A DNA stretch of 64,000 nucleotides from Campanula takesimana (GCA_026119855.1 JAOWBW010000389.1:558001-622000); one strand, 5' to 3'; numbered from the stretch's first letter, positions 34,217 to 45,266 are shown. A program made the numbers and translations. The notes: generated by a model not told the origin, from the letters alone.

Positions 34217-35642
34217 TATTGAAACCGTAATAATTATCTTACAAAATGAATGCTTAATTATTAATTATTACAAAACAACTAAAGCAATCGTTTACTACCA
34301 TATAGTAAATTGACATAATGAAATAAAACTTTATTTAGCAAAAAATAATAAATACGAAAATGTACAAAATATTAAAAGATTTAGAAGCCCGTTTGAGACC
34401 TTAAATTATGTTTTTTTTTTTTTTTTTATTAAGATTTTCAACCCTGCATCAAGGAGCTTTCCCCTATGACTTTTGTTTGTCTCGCTCCGACGTTCGATTT
34501 GATATGCGGTGCGTTCCGTGGTTCATTCGGAATCTAAAAACATCAACACCTTTATTTCTGCATCTATTAGTAATTTTTCACTATATATTGATCAAAATCA
34601 AATATTTTTACTAAATAAAAGATTTAAAAAGTATCATATAAAAATCAATTTGCATGCAAAGTTGACTACATGTACCAAAGATAATGACATATTTCCTTTT
34701 CAGTGGAGATTACAGTTTTGCCCTTGATAATGACATTTTTTTGGAGAGAAAGTGACTTTCTTGTTATTAATATAGTATAGATAGATGTGCAGTTTTCCAC
34801 TATATATTGATTAAATTTTATTTTTTTTTACTAATTTGAAAAAGTATAAATTATCAAATACAAATGAATATACATGCAAAGTTGACTTCTTCTAACAAAT
34901 TAAATATAACGACTTTTGTTCGTCCTGCTCCGACGTTCGATTTAATATGCGATGCATTCCGGAGTCAAAAGTTACGACGGTTTCCGCGCACGCGGCGAAA
35001 TGGGTCCAAAAACTTCAACGCCTTAATTTTCGCATCTATTAGTAATTTTTCACTGTATATTGATCAATATTAAATATTTTTACTAAATAAAATATTTAAA
35101 AAATATTACATAAAAATCAATTTACATGCAAAGTTGACTACTTGTACGAAATTAAAGATGATGACATATTTGTCCTTTTTAGAGAAGATTACACTTTCGC
35201 CCTTGATAGTGACATTTTTGGGAGGAAAAGTGACTTTCTTGTTATTAATTTTTTTTTTCACTTTCTTGTAATTAATATAGTATAGATTTGGTAATAATAC
35301 TAAGGGAACAAAAAAGTTACAAAAATTTTATCACAAAATCCTAGGTGTCATGATTTTATAGGTGTTTTTAAGTAAAGTGTGGCGGTCCGATTATCGATGC
35401 AACCAATAAAATATCGACACCTCATTTTGTGAGCTTATTTTGTGTCCATAGCATTGCTCATTATAAGGTTTATGATTGTGAAATTAAAATATTGCGTCAG
35501 TTTCATTTTAATTATTTCGATTCTATTGGTTATTTTAAAAAAAAAACATTTTTTATTCGATTCTTTTGGGTTTTTAAAATTTATTTTACCTCAACTAATT
35601 TTTATAAAAAAGGATAAAGAAAAAATGTATATCAAAACATAT
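34217..35642. other. ARC6 upstream region, AT-rich, with a duplicated block
   Basis: No gene is seen upstream of ARC6. Two related blocks, about 34467-34765 and 34910-35288, lie in direct orientation. Each starts with TGCTCCGACGTTCGATTT or a near copy and ends near CTTTCTTGTTATTAATATAG. Their identity is moderate. A shared GTGTGGCGG to CCTCATTTTG segment (about 35375-35430) recurs near 55915-55975. Confidence 0.55.
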
Positions 35643-35650
35643 ATAACTAG

Positions 35651-36735
35651 TAAGGGTGTCAGCGGTTCGGTTTGAACCGCGGTTCGAGACCGAACCGAAC
35701 CAAACCGTATGGTTTGGTTCAGTTTTTACACACCAGTGGTTCAGCTACGGGCTTGAAAATCAATAAACCGTGTGGTTCGGTTCAGCTCACGGTCTCACCA
35801 CTGAAGTCGAACCAAACCGAACCAAGCCGAGCTAAACCGAACAGTTCAAACCGAAGCGCTGAACCGATCCGAGGAACCGAACCACTAAACCGAACCGAAC
35901 CATTTTACCCAATTTATTTTCGGGAAACCCTATTTTACCTATGTTAATCCACCGTTTCAATTCATTTAGTTTCACGCTTTTCAGCGGCGCTGCTCTCAAC
36001 TCTCGACTCCATTCTTCCTCTCCCCATCGCCTCCCTCTTCCTCCGCCTCCACCTTACTGCATCTCAAGCGTCCCTGCTCTACATCTCTCAAGTCAGATCC
36101 CTTTTCAATTCGTTGAACTGAATCGATTTTGTCACTCTCTTTTCCGGCTAGGTGCAAGTCGGAACCCTAAACGTGATCGGTGTTTGCTTGACTATCGATC
36201 TCACTTTTCCCGGTAAGTGCTTATTTTGATTTATTCGTGTAATTTGAATGTTCCAAATTTATATTAATCCGTCCCAAAATCCTTCCAAAACCGAATGGGT
36301 ACACTTTTTTTATACCAATTTTGACCTTCAAAATTAATTTTATTGATTGTGATGCAGTTTTCAGGCACAACTATGAGTACAAGCTCTACACTTTTCAGAA
36401 CAGAAGGGCTTTCAACCTCTGCAATTTTACTCAATCTACCCTTCTCTCCAAACCCAATCAAACTCCTTCACTATATGTTTCTCCCTCTCTCTACTACATG
36501 TTTTGGTAATTATTGTGGTTTGGGCCGTGGTTTGGGCCGCGGTTCAGACCGCGGTATGAACCGATATATCAAACCACGGTTTGAGCTGAACCAAACCGAA
36601 CCATTGTGGTTTGGTTCAGTTCGGTTTGGAGTTTTTGGCGGTTCAGCTCGGTTTGAGATTTTCCCAAACTGATGACTAGCGGTTCGGTCTCTAAAACCGC
36701 TCAAACCGAGCTAAACCGAACCGTTTACACCCCTA
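35651..36735. mobile_element. non-autonomous hAT element, 1085 bp
   Basis: A perfect 8-bp duplication ATAACTAG (35643-35650 and 36736-36743) flanks termini TAAGGGTGTCAGCGGTTCGG and CCGTTTACACCCCTA. Dense GGTTCGGTTT/AAACCGAACC subterminal repeats fill both ends, as is usual for hAT. The middle (about 35975-36210) is CT- and CpG-rich, resembling a leader or exon of a host gene. It has no frame I recognise and no transposase. Confidence 0.85.
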
Positions 36736-36976
36736 ATAACTAGATTGATTCTCGTACGATACATTTTCTTAAAATTTATTTGTTTTAATATTTTTAGATA
36801 AAACTTAAAATTTTAATTTTGGCAAAGTTTTAAAAGAATTTAATAGCATAAATAAATAAAGTATTTTTATGATGACACCATACTGCATCATGAGTTTAAA
36901 ATATGAATTAGATCTTGTTGTTCAAAAGCGATAATATATTAATTTCAAAGAAATGGACAATTGCTATTGGAGAAAA

Positions 36977-37120
36977 TTTTGGGGGGAAACTAGTTCTTCC
37001 ATACGTTATAAAGTCTTGTTTTTATAAGGTTTAAGGTTTAGGTTTAGGGTTTCATGTTTATGATTTAAGGGTTAACAACATGACTTTTATAACTTATGTA
37101 GGAACTAGTTTCCCCCAAAA
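36977..37120. repeat. foldback element with telomere-like core
   Basis: The arms TTTTGGGGGGAAACTAGTTC and GAACTAGTTTCCCCCAAAA continue inverted through ATACGTTATAAAGTC/GACTTTTATAACTTAT. The centre is AAGGTTTAAGGTTTAGGTTT plus GGGTTT, close to degenerate plant telomere repeats. Superfamily unknown. Confidence 0.65.
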
Positions 37121-37436
37121 CACACTCATACTATTGATTGTTTCAATAAAAATACACATTTATTTAAGCAATGAAAGAATATTAAAAAAAACCAAATGTA
37201 AGAAAAATTATAAAATCTCACCATAGAAATAACAATAAAGATAAAACTTTTTTGACTTAACTATAAACAATTCAATTATAAATTCTCACTACTGAAATAA
37301 CAACAAAAAAGAAAACGTAAAACACTAAGGGTTTTGTTCTTATTTTATTTAGCCTATAATCTGCTTCTTTTTCTCATTCAAAAATTCTGTTGAATTTTGG
37401 TTGTGCTTGTACTTAGGCTGCGATTCCCATTTTGTA

Positions 37437-37756
37437 CCAATGACCTCTTGGTCTAGTGGTATTATGGTATTAGAGGCTTCCCCTGGGGGAGGTCTCAGGT
37501 TCTACTCCCGCTGGGTGCAGGTTCTATATTATAAACGGTTTATATATTAAAGGCACTATAAAGCCAAATTTTAACCAATAACCTCTTGGTCTAGTGGTAT
37601 CCACTAGGTTCTATTAATATATAAACGGTTTATATATTAAAGACACTAATTTTTAACCAATGACCTCTTGGTCTAGTGGTATCAGGTTCTACTCCCGCTG
37701 GGAGCAGGTTCGATTAATATATATATATTAAAGGCACTATAAAGCCAAATTTTAGT
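37437..37756 (+). repeat. three head-to-tail copies of a tRNA-derived SINE-like unit
   Basis: Units start at 37437, 37574 and 37656 with ACCAATGACCTCTTGGTCTA followed by GTGGTAT. The first and third retain GGTTCTACTCCCGCTGGG, which resembles a box B region. The second has lost it. Each ends in AAAGGCACTATAAAGCCAAA or a shorter relative. CTTGGTCTAGTGGTAT resembles a pol III box A. The copies are of different lengths, so this is not a simple satellite. Confidence 0.6.
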
Positions 37757-37912
37757 CCATTAGGAGTGGCTCAGTGGTAGAGCCAAACTTCACAATGTGT
37801 GGGGTCTCGTGTTCGATCCCTTCCCATGCCTCTTAGGACATCATTATTATAAGGGGGGTAAGTGGGGAACCACTATTGATCCTCTTTTAAAAAAAAAAAG
37901 GAAAAAAAATAA
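37757..37912 (+). mobile_element. tRNA-derived SINE, plus-strand copy
   Basis: The head CCATTAGGAGTGGCTCAGTG continues GTAGAGCC (box A), with GTGTTCGATCCC (box B) about 45 bp on. A short body ends in GATCCTCTTT and an A-rich tail. The same family occurs inverted at 44582-44712. Confidence 0.75.
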
Positions 37913-38630
37913 AAAAAAAAATCCATTTTGTTAGTTTAGTAAAAAAAAAAAGTTATTTAAAAATGTGCATATCATATCATGTCCATAAGAAAGTTTGAAT
38001 TAGTAGTATTTAATATTTAAGTTTGAAAATGACAAATTAAATGGAACATGTGAACTTTAATCTGAAGTAGATGAAGTAACATTTTGCAAACTATATTTTA
38101 ATTAAAAAAATATTACTGTAGAATGTTTAAAATGAAAAAAAAAAATATACTACTACGGGTTATCTTGTTTATATTTACTAGCTTTAATGGTCATACATTT
38201 AATAAAGTAATTTTAAATGTTACATAGTTAAGTGACGCAACTATTATCTCTAAAATATAATTTTACTGCAGTCATATAAATTGTTTAAGTCAAATATTTA
38301 AAAGAAAATAATAAAAAATTGAGTAATTGCAAAAAAAAAAGTAATTAATAATAGTGCAAATAGGTACCTATTTAAAATAGTTAATTATAATATGTACAAT
38401 TTAATTTTATAAGGGTATGTATATTGGATGAATTGAATAAGTAAAAGAAATAAATTGGGAAAGTAATAATAGAATGGCTGCAATTAATGCATATATAGAA
38501 ATTAGAGCATTTTAAAATAATTAGGTATAAATTAATTAAATAACTTAATTAATGATTGCAGATGTTAGCAATTGATTTTGGATGAAAACTTTTTCATGTG
38601 GTTTTGACATGTGACGTTGATGTTAGCGGT
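37913..38630. other. AT-rich intergenic DNA, nothing recognised
   Basis: Very AT-rich sequence between the SINE block and the first Pack-MULE. No open frame of note and no complete inverted-repeat element is visible. Confidence 0.6.
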
Positions 38631-38919
38631 TTTTGTTTAGGGTTAATGACAGATTAGGGCCTGAACTGCAGGGGGTGCGTCTAAAAGGGGCCTGGTTTTT
38701 TTTTCCCGTTAGATCAGGACGCAATATCTCAAATTTTCGACAGTTAAGGGCTTTTTGACGGAAATCGTTAGAAAAGTCAGTTAAGTACCATGTGCATGGC
38801 ACGTGATACACGGATTGGATGGATTTGTAATTTATATATGCAAACTAGGGTTCTAATGCACATTGTGAAACTAAAGGGGCTAAAATAATAATGGGCTTAA
38901 ACACCATAAAAATTACTCC

Positions 38920-39470
38920 TCAACCCCCCTCCTCTTTGCTTTCTCCCTCTCCTTCAGCCTCGACGTCCGGTGATTCCGATGATTCTCCGGTTCCTTCGTC
39001 GTCGGCGGCACCGCCCACTTCAAGGTCATCGACGGCTGATATGTTTACTTCGGTTGGCGGGAGTACCCGGCTTGCTTGTCGTTCTGGGATGCGGCTTGTG
39101 TTGCGCCGGAGCAACATTGATCTGCTGCTTTGAACGAAATTCAATTGAGGGCGAGTTGAGTCGCTGTGCTGAGTTTCGTCCGTCGTCGGGAACCGGACGG
39201 ACCCTCTCCTAGAGATCATACGATTGGTGTTCGGCTGAATTGGAACGTCGGAGACGGGGATAGGGACGGTTGAGGTCCAGGCGGCGCCGGAGCCGGTGCG
39301 GCGGAGACGTAGCTTGTTCTTCAATGTCTTCCACCTCTTTTTAGATTCTTTGGTAACGCGATTTGACTGAGATTGGATTAGGGCCGAGCCTTGAGGCTGA
39401 CGTCCGGGACTCTTGTCGCCGGTCAAAACGGCGCCTAGGGTTAGACCAGAGAGGGAATTGTTAAGGTGTA
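38920..39470 (-). pseudogene. captured gene fragment, possibly a RING-protein N-terminus
   Basis: An open minus-strand frame ends with TGA at 38920. Its start is not an ATG at 39426; the frame continues upstream as NSLSGLTLGAVLTGDKSPGR. The segment SKKRWKTLKNKLRLRR followed by GAAWTSTVPIPVSDVPI is the best-conserved-looking part. From memory it resembles the N-terminal region of a plant RING/U-box family (At3g47160-like), but this is not certain. The tail is acidic and glycine-rich. No RING cysteines are present. Its CpG-rich composition contrasts sharply with the AT-rich flanks, as expected for sequence captured from a gene. Confidence 0.5.
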
Positions 39471-39475
39471 TTAAT

Positions 39476-39513
<38 letters not shown>

Positions 39514-39634
39514 TTTGTTAAAGTTTCTACTAAATTGTAATTAATCCTTTTAAATAAGAATGTGGATTTTTTTTTATATTTTAATAAGTCTATTTTTTTT
39601 AAAGGTTGTATAATAATATTAAGTATCTATAATA

Positions 39635-39860
39635 CTCCCTCCGTCCCATCCGAAATAGGATTCTTGGTCGACACGGGGATTAATGAATAATAATCTTTTA
39701 TTATAAAAAGTTGTTTGAAAAGTAGGTGTTGTGAGTATGAAGGAGGGAGAAAGTGGGTGGGGAATAATAAATGAAAAGAAGTTGTGAGTATGACAAGTGG
39801 GTCATACTAATAAAAAAGTAACAAAAGCTTTCCATTGTGTGATGTCCTATTTCGAGTGGG
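39635..39860. mobile_element. Stowaway MITE inside the Pack-MULE
   Basis: The left end CTCCCTCCGTCCCATCCGAA lies after TA. The right part contains GTCCTATTTCGAGTGGG but lacks a clean terminus, so it is truncated or diverged. Confidence 0.55.
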
Positions 39861-40420
39861 TCTTACTAATAAAAAAATAATAAAAGCTTTCCATTGTAAA
39901 TAGTGATAATTACTTTATGTTGTTTTAAATTTGGTGAATGTAAAAAGTAATTTATTATGTTCATAGAATAAAATTTAACTTTATTTATAATTTTCTTAAT
40001 TTTAAATTTATTATTTAGAAAATAATCTAAATCCTTTTATATTAATATATCTATTAGATTAATTTGTTTAATAATTTTGATTTTTTTAATAAATTTATTT
40101 TATAAATGATAATTACTTATTTTATTATATACTTGATTATTTAGAAAAATATTTATTTCATTTTAAACCTTTTGAGTTTCAAAAATTTCACTAAAACCCT
40201 TACAAACTAATATCATTACAAATACAAACCCATCCATTTTGACGATCACGTGCTCGGCACATGGCACTTAACTGACTTTTCTAACGATTTCCATCAGAAA
40301 ACCCTTAATTGCCGAAAATTTGAGATATTGAGCTCTGATCTAGCGAAAAAAAAAACCAAAGCCCCTTTTAAATGCACCCCTGCAGTTCAGACCATAATCT
40401 TTCATTAACCCTTTTGTTTA

Positions 40421-41381
40421 AATAATAATAGACGGTATCTACTGCTCCTTTGCCCCTTTCTCCTCTCGTCTCTGCCACTTTCTCTCCCTTCGTGCTCTTT
40501 TTCAACAGCCCCAGAAAAAGAATTCTTCACACCATGTTTTCTTCAAAAGCCATTTCTAAGAAACAATAAAACAAATACGAAATTTCATCTTAATTCAAAA
40601 AAGATTACGTTTACCATCAACATTTATCTGGCAAGAAGTTTTTTTTTTTTTTTTAAGAATTCTGAAGTTGCGTTGCTCTCCCTCCTCCTGAGAATTTACC
40701 ATGACCTGCCAAGAGAGAAAGAAAAGTTACAATTGCTTCATTAACCTTAGTATTTTTGTGATGATTTTTTAGTGATTTTGAAAAGTGTGATTTATTTATA
40801 TTTGTGTATTGCAATTTGCAGGTATAATAATAAAATTATACTAAAATTATTTTATAATTTAAAAAAGCGATTTCTAAATAGATAAATTTCCATTTATGGA
40901 ATGAAACTTACTAAAAAGAAAAGTAGGACACTTACCTTGAAATTGTAACATAGAGGGTATAATTTATTTATTTTAAAATAGTGCAATTTATTAAAATTTG
41001 TTCGTTTGTGTGAAGAAAAAATACCATATACTGTATTTTATTTTGCCTTCTTTTAGTTACTGAAAAAAAATATTTTGTCCCTTTCAAAAATAGTTGTAAG
41101 AATGTTTAATTTTATTTAATTTTTAAGGACTATACAGCCGAATTGAAGATTAGCATTGTTGCATGTTAGTAAACCAAGTCAAATGCGAATTCTTGATAAT
41201 GGCCTAACCTGTTGTCAATTTGCACGAATTTGAAATAGTTATGGACAAGAATCTTTATAAACAAAAGCTAATAAAACCGCGTTATTTTTATTTAGATTAA
41301 GTTACTTCATCTGTGTAAAATAAACAATCTAGTAAAATGTGGCTAAATAAAATGTGTTTTTTTTTTTTAGCAAAATAAATA
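40421..41381. other. AT-rich intergenic DNA, no gene seen
   Basis: A short CT-rich segment near 40440-40510 is followed by AT-rich DNA with homopolymers. No feature can be supported. Confidence 0.5.
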
Positions 41382-41692
41382 CTTCATTCGTCCCATTTGA
41401 TGCTTCACCTTTTACTCAAATGGGTGTCCCGTTAAAAATTTCATCATTTTCTAAAATGGTAAAAAATGTGGGCTCCACTTGTCAACCCACTCACTTTTTC
41501 CTCTCACATTACTTAAAATTGTGGGACCCATTTGTCAAACCCACTAACTTTTCTCACTCACACATTTAAATTGTAGGCCAACTTGTCATACCCACTAACT
41601 TTTTCCCTCTAACAATCATTTTTACACTCATCACTTTTATTAATTTGCGTGTCTTCACCAAAATAGTGAAGTTTCATACGAGACAGATGGAT
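41382..41692. mobile_element. Stowaway MITE, 311 bp
   Basis: Termini CTTCATTCGTCCCATTTGAT and CATACGAGACAGATGGAT within TA. The interior (CCCACTTGTCA, CCACTAACTTTT) matches the split copy at 59668-63580. Confidence 0.7.
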
Positions 41693-41844
41693 TAAAAAGT
41701 TAGGGGATATAATAATCCGCAGCATCTCTATTGAGTGCCGAGTACTCAAGCTATAACAATGAGAGCACACATACCCCGGAGATTACGAAAGACCATCTCA
41801 TTATGTCGTTCATCATCTACTTTGACTTTATCAAGAATTGACTA

Positions 41845-42137
41845 CTCCCTCCGTCTCAGTTTAAGGTTCTTACTTCCCTTTTTGGTATGTCCCAATTTAA
41901 GGTTTTTAGTTGTTTTATTCCTTAAATGACAAAGGATAAATAATGTTTTGGACATTATTGTCCTCATAAAGTTCATATATTACAAAAAGCCTATCACTTA
42001 CCCATCTACTTTTCACTCACTTGCTTTATGAATAGACAATTATATCCTCCACCCACTACTATTTTTGACTCAATTTTGCCTTGATTCCTTAATAAGCGTG
42101 CAAAGTCAAACTAAGAACCTTAAACCGGGACGAAGAG
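41845..42137. mobile_element. Stowaway MITE with an eroded right end
   Basis: The left terminus CTCCCTCCGTCTCAGTTTAA follows TA. The right end AACCGGGACGAAGAG is eroded. Related to 57199-57500, which reads partly in the opposite sense. Confidence 0.6.
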
Positions 42138-42768
42138 TTTTTTTTTTTTTTTCCTTTTATCATTTATGTGTTTAATTTTCTTAATTATTGTAACAATGCG
42201 AGCATGTAAAATTTATTTGTTATATAAATATTACACACGGGCCCATTGAGTAAAAACATATTGAATGAACAAGTATATAGGTGTCCAACCAAAAACATAT
42301 GTAATGTTTAATAGTAGTAAGTAGTCATTTATCAATACCAATCAAATTTCTCATATATTTTTTGTTTTTCAATATTTTCTTTCAAATGTAATGAAAAAGC
42401 ATTTGTCCCTTAAATTTTATTTAAAAAAAAAAAAAAAAAAAAAAAAAGGTGATGGGGGATGGGACAGTACCATTATATAACAAAGAAAATAAACGAAGTC
42501 CAAAAAAAGAGATAAGATCATCCTCAGCGTCTTCAAGTACCAGAGTTTATTGCAAAACTGACATGCGTACTTTCATTTTTTTCAATTTGACACGCAAACT
42601 TTGGAAACATCAAATGTGGGTTGCGTACTTTAATTTTCAAAATTTTGAGACAGCTTTTTTAACACCAGGTTAAAAACATAACGGGACACTCTGTATAGGG
42701 GGTAAAGTGTAAGAAATAAAACTTAAAGCCCTAAATCATGCTGCTGAGAAAAAAGAAGACATGAGTTG

Positions 42769-42823
42769 GGAATCCATGGTCGCCGGAATCCATGGTCGCC
42801 GGAATCCATGGTCGTCGGAATCC
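42769..42823. repeat. 16-bp tandem repeat, about 3.4 copies
   Basis: Consecutive GGAATCCATGGTCGCC units inside the second Pack-MULE, with one base change in the third copy. Confidence 0.9.
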
Positions 42824-42954
42824 GGGACGCACTCTAAAAATGATGGCATATGAGGATTGCTATTGATTATACCACCAACAGATACTTTTATCATTCTGAT
42901 TAAGATGGATCAATTTTTTTAGATCCATTATTTTTTTAAATAGAAAACGAGTAT

Positions 42955-43140
42955 ACCCATCCCACCGGTCGCAACATCCGCCGTGCCCTCTCCGATCTTG
43001 TCAGATCCGCTCAAGCCGACGACTTTCTCTTTGTCCACTACAGCGGTCACGGCACCCGCCTCCCCGCTGAGACCGACGACCTAGATGACACCGGCTATGA
43101 CGAGTGCATCGTCCCCACTGACATGAACCAAGAACAGTAA
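42955..43140 (+). pseudogene. captured type II metacaspase fragment
   Basis: An open stretch of 61 codons begins THPTGRNIRRALSDLV, continues FLFVHYSGHGTRLPAE and then DDTGYDECIVPTDMN, and ends QEQ before TAA. VHYSGHGTRLPAE is the catalytic-histidine block of plant type II metacaspases, and DECIVPTDMN follows it in the family. The block with the catalytic cysteine, the start and the C-terminal p10 region are absent, so it cannot encode an active protease. The fragment is uninterrupted and GC-rich, which suggests recent capture or selection. Plus-strand transcription would give a sense fragment of the parent gene. Confidence 0.85.
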
Positions 43141-43797
43141 CTGAATCATCTCTTTCCCAGCACAAAGAAAAATTGATCCCAACTTGCTGCAGCTCTATGA
43201 AATACCTAATCTTTACTAAAATGGGTCTTCTTCAATTTCATGAAAATGAACTAAAACTCAATTCAAGACTGAATCTTTATCACATAATCAAGATGTAAAT
43301 ACAAAGATTTCTAGGTTAAGCCATGAATTTAAAGAAACAGAACTATACACATAAACCCCCATCCCCATTTCTTCACCGTTTGTTGGGATCCCAACTGCAA
43401 CTGACGGCGCCGGAGAGGAAGGTGATGACGGCTAACCGGTGAGGGACGATTGAGCGGGTGTGGTAGAGGGCGACGGCGACGGCGCCAGACGGGAGAGGGA
43501 GGGGGAAGTGCTCATGCCTGGAAATAAATGGAAGGGCAGAGCCTATTAGGGTTTTAATTTTCTTTCAAGTCCTTCTTATTTTATTGACTATAAATTTAGG
43601 CTTGTAAATTTTTTATTTTCATTGTTACCCCCTATATGGAGTGCCCCGTTATGTATTGTAACGTGTGTTAAAAAAGTCGTCTCAAAATTTTGAAAATGAA
43701 AGTACGCAAACCACATTTGATGTTTCCAAAGTTTGCAAGTCAAATTGAAAATAAATGAAAGTACGCATGTCAGTTTTGCAATAAACTCTCAATTACC

Positions 43798-44581
43798 ATG
43801 TTTTTTGAAATTTACTTTGAAACTATGTTATGTTTTTACCGTTATGAATCTATCATCTTCATCATAGTGGTTTTTAAGAGACTGATCATCAGCTCTTTGT
43901 GCATAAGGAGAGACATTCACCCCCCTTACCATAGCCACATAGAGCGAGCTTCCTCATAGACAAAATGTATGCTTCAAAATGAAAACTTTCAAGTCGTAAT
44001 CACATTTTGCCATGCTTGAAATACCAATCGTCAAATTTAATGAAAAAGCACAACATCATACAAACTCTGGGGGGAAAAACGAAAGGAATTACCATTTAAT
44101 TCAAAAGATTTTTTGACGAGGTATATCACATAATCTTCTCACGATTTGAAAGAGCTAGTATAAATATAAGAATTAATTAAATGAAATTTTGGTTCCTCAA
44201 TACGACAATTTTATTTTTATTAATTTTGTCTATCGTTAGTTTTTATGTCAGTTGGCCCCTCCCACACATCAAATATACTTTTGCACTTAATAAATTGATC
44301 CCTAACTTGACATGTTTGATAACCTAAGACCCTTGTACTAAATAATAATTTTGCCACTTTGCTTATTTTGTAGCTTAAATCTCGGATTTAAATTAATGAT
44401 TTTGATTTCATGGTAGCATACCAATTATATAGATATGGGCATGCAGAATGTTTCGCTAAAAAAAAAAGGTGAATTCAACATTTCCTTTCTTAGTTTCATT
44501 GCCAACTTATGGTTCAAATCTTGTATAATTGCCACAAGGAGTGTCATAGAGCTCTTAGACTCTTATGGTTCCATTATCAAA
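43798..44581. other. AT-rich intergenic DNA, nothing recognised
   Basis: No long open frame or paired termini are visible between the second Pack-MULE and the SINE. Confidence 0.55.
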
Positions 44582-44712
44582 GTTTTTTTTTTTTTTTTTT
44601 TTTTTTAGGATCCATAGTGGTTCCCCATGTCCTAGGAGGCATGGGAAGGGATCGAACCCAAAACTTCATACATTATGAAATTTGGCTCTACCACTGAGCC
44701 ACTCTTTATGGA
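44582..44712 (-). mobile_element. tRNA-derived SINE, minus-strand copy
   Basis: On the minus strand it reads GAGTGGCTCAGTGGTAGAGC (box A), GGGTTCGATCCC (box B) and a body ending GGATCC before a long A tail (the T run at 44584-44606). CAAAG borders both sides and may be part of the target duplication. Same family as 37757-37912. Confidence 0.75.
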
Positions 44713-44987
44713 CAAAGTATTTTGAGTATTTACAATAAAATGAATGAGACAAAATTGATGAAGGAAGGCGAAAGTCCGTTTATCAAAGTTATGAGCTCTA
44801 CTTATTGATCATACATTCATACCAATAGGAGGGGAACTTTTGGCATGTCGCTCAAATCCATTCCTTTTCACAAGAGAGCACCACACTTCCTAAATGATTC
44901 CTAACCAACACCATAACTCCATCAAACTACCAACATACCCCCATCCTCATTCCACTTATTAGTAGAACAATATTAATTGAAATAGTA

Positions 44988-45239
44988 CTCCCTCCGTTTC
45001 ATAATATACGTCGTTTTAGATTTCTTCACACATATTAAGAAATGCAATTAATACATATGTGCCCCTAAAAATATCCAATTACCTAGGCATTTAAATGCAT
45101 ATACAAGAAATAGTTCACAATTAATGAATAATGGTATAAAGGTAAACAAGAGTAATTCTTTCTTGGTAATAGTAAAACGTCAAATATCTTGGAACAAAAA
45201 ATTGCTCCTAAAACGTCATGTATTATGAAACGGAGGGAG
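44988..45239. mobile_element. Stowaway MITE, 252 bp
   Basis: Termini CTCCCTCCGTTTCATAATAT and TATTATGAAACGGAGGGAG are nearly perfect inverted repeats within TA. Confidence 0.9.
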
Positions 45240-45266
45240 TACTAGACTAGGGACATGGGTTTACTC

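Larger units (their letters stand above)
38640..40411. mobile_element. Pack-MULE, 1772 bp, carrying a gene fragment
   Basis: A perfect 9-bp duplication TTTTGTTTA (38631-38639 and 40412-40420) flanks terminal inverted repeats of about 195 bp at high identity. Both start GGGTTAATGA and include AACTGCAGGGG, AATATCTCAAATTTTCG and GTTAGAAAAGTCAGTTAAGT. A 9-bp duplication with long terminal inverted repeats defines Mutator-like elements. No transposase is present. The interior holds a CpG-rich coding fragment near the left end and a Stowaway insertion. The T run at 39478-39506 follows the fragment on the plus strand. Confidence 0.9.
42542..43788. mobile_element. Pack-MULE, 1247 bp, carrying a metacaspase exon
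   Basis: Inverted terminal repeats of about 200 bp are nearly 90 percent alike by eye. Both arms read GAGTTTATTGCAAAACTGAC, then ATGCGTACTTTCATTT and AAAATTTTGAGAC. Flanks TCAAGTACC (42533-42541) and TCAATTACC (43789-43797) form a 9-bp duplication with one mismatch. The repeats differ from those of the element at 38640-40411, so it is a separate family. No transposase is present. The interior has a metacaspase fragment and another CpG-rich piece (about 43380-43530) of unknown origin. Confidence 0.85.

Noticed and set aside
37440..37460. tRNA-like heads (here, at 37765 and in the reverse copies at 44650 and 52180) as tRNA genes
   Set aside because: Box A and box B resemblances exist, but no acceptor or anticodon stems form. 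A-rich tails and target duplications identify SINEs.
38891..39133. Plus-strand 80-codon ATG frame in the first Pack-MULE
   Set aside because: It is antisense to the longer minus-strand frame and is low-complexity Ser/Pro-rich. The minus strand has the more protein-like composition, though this cannot be settled without a database search.
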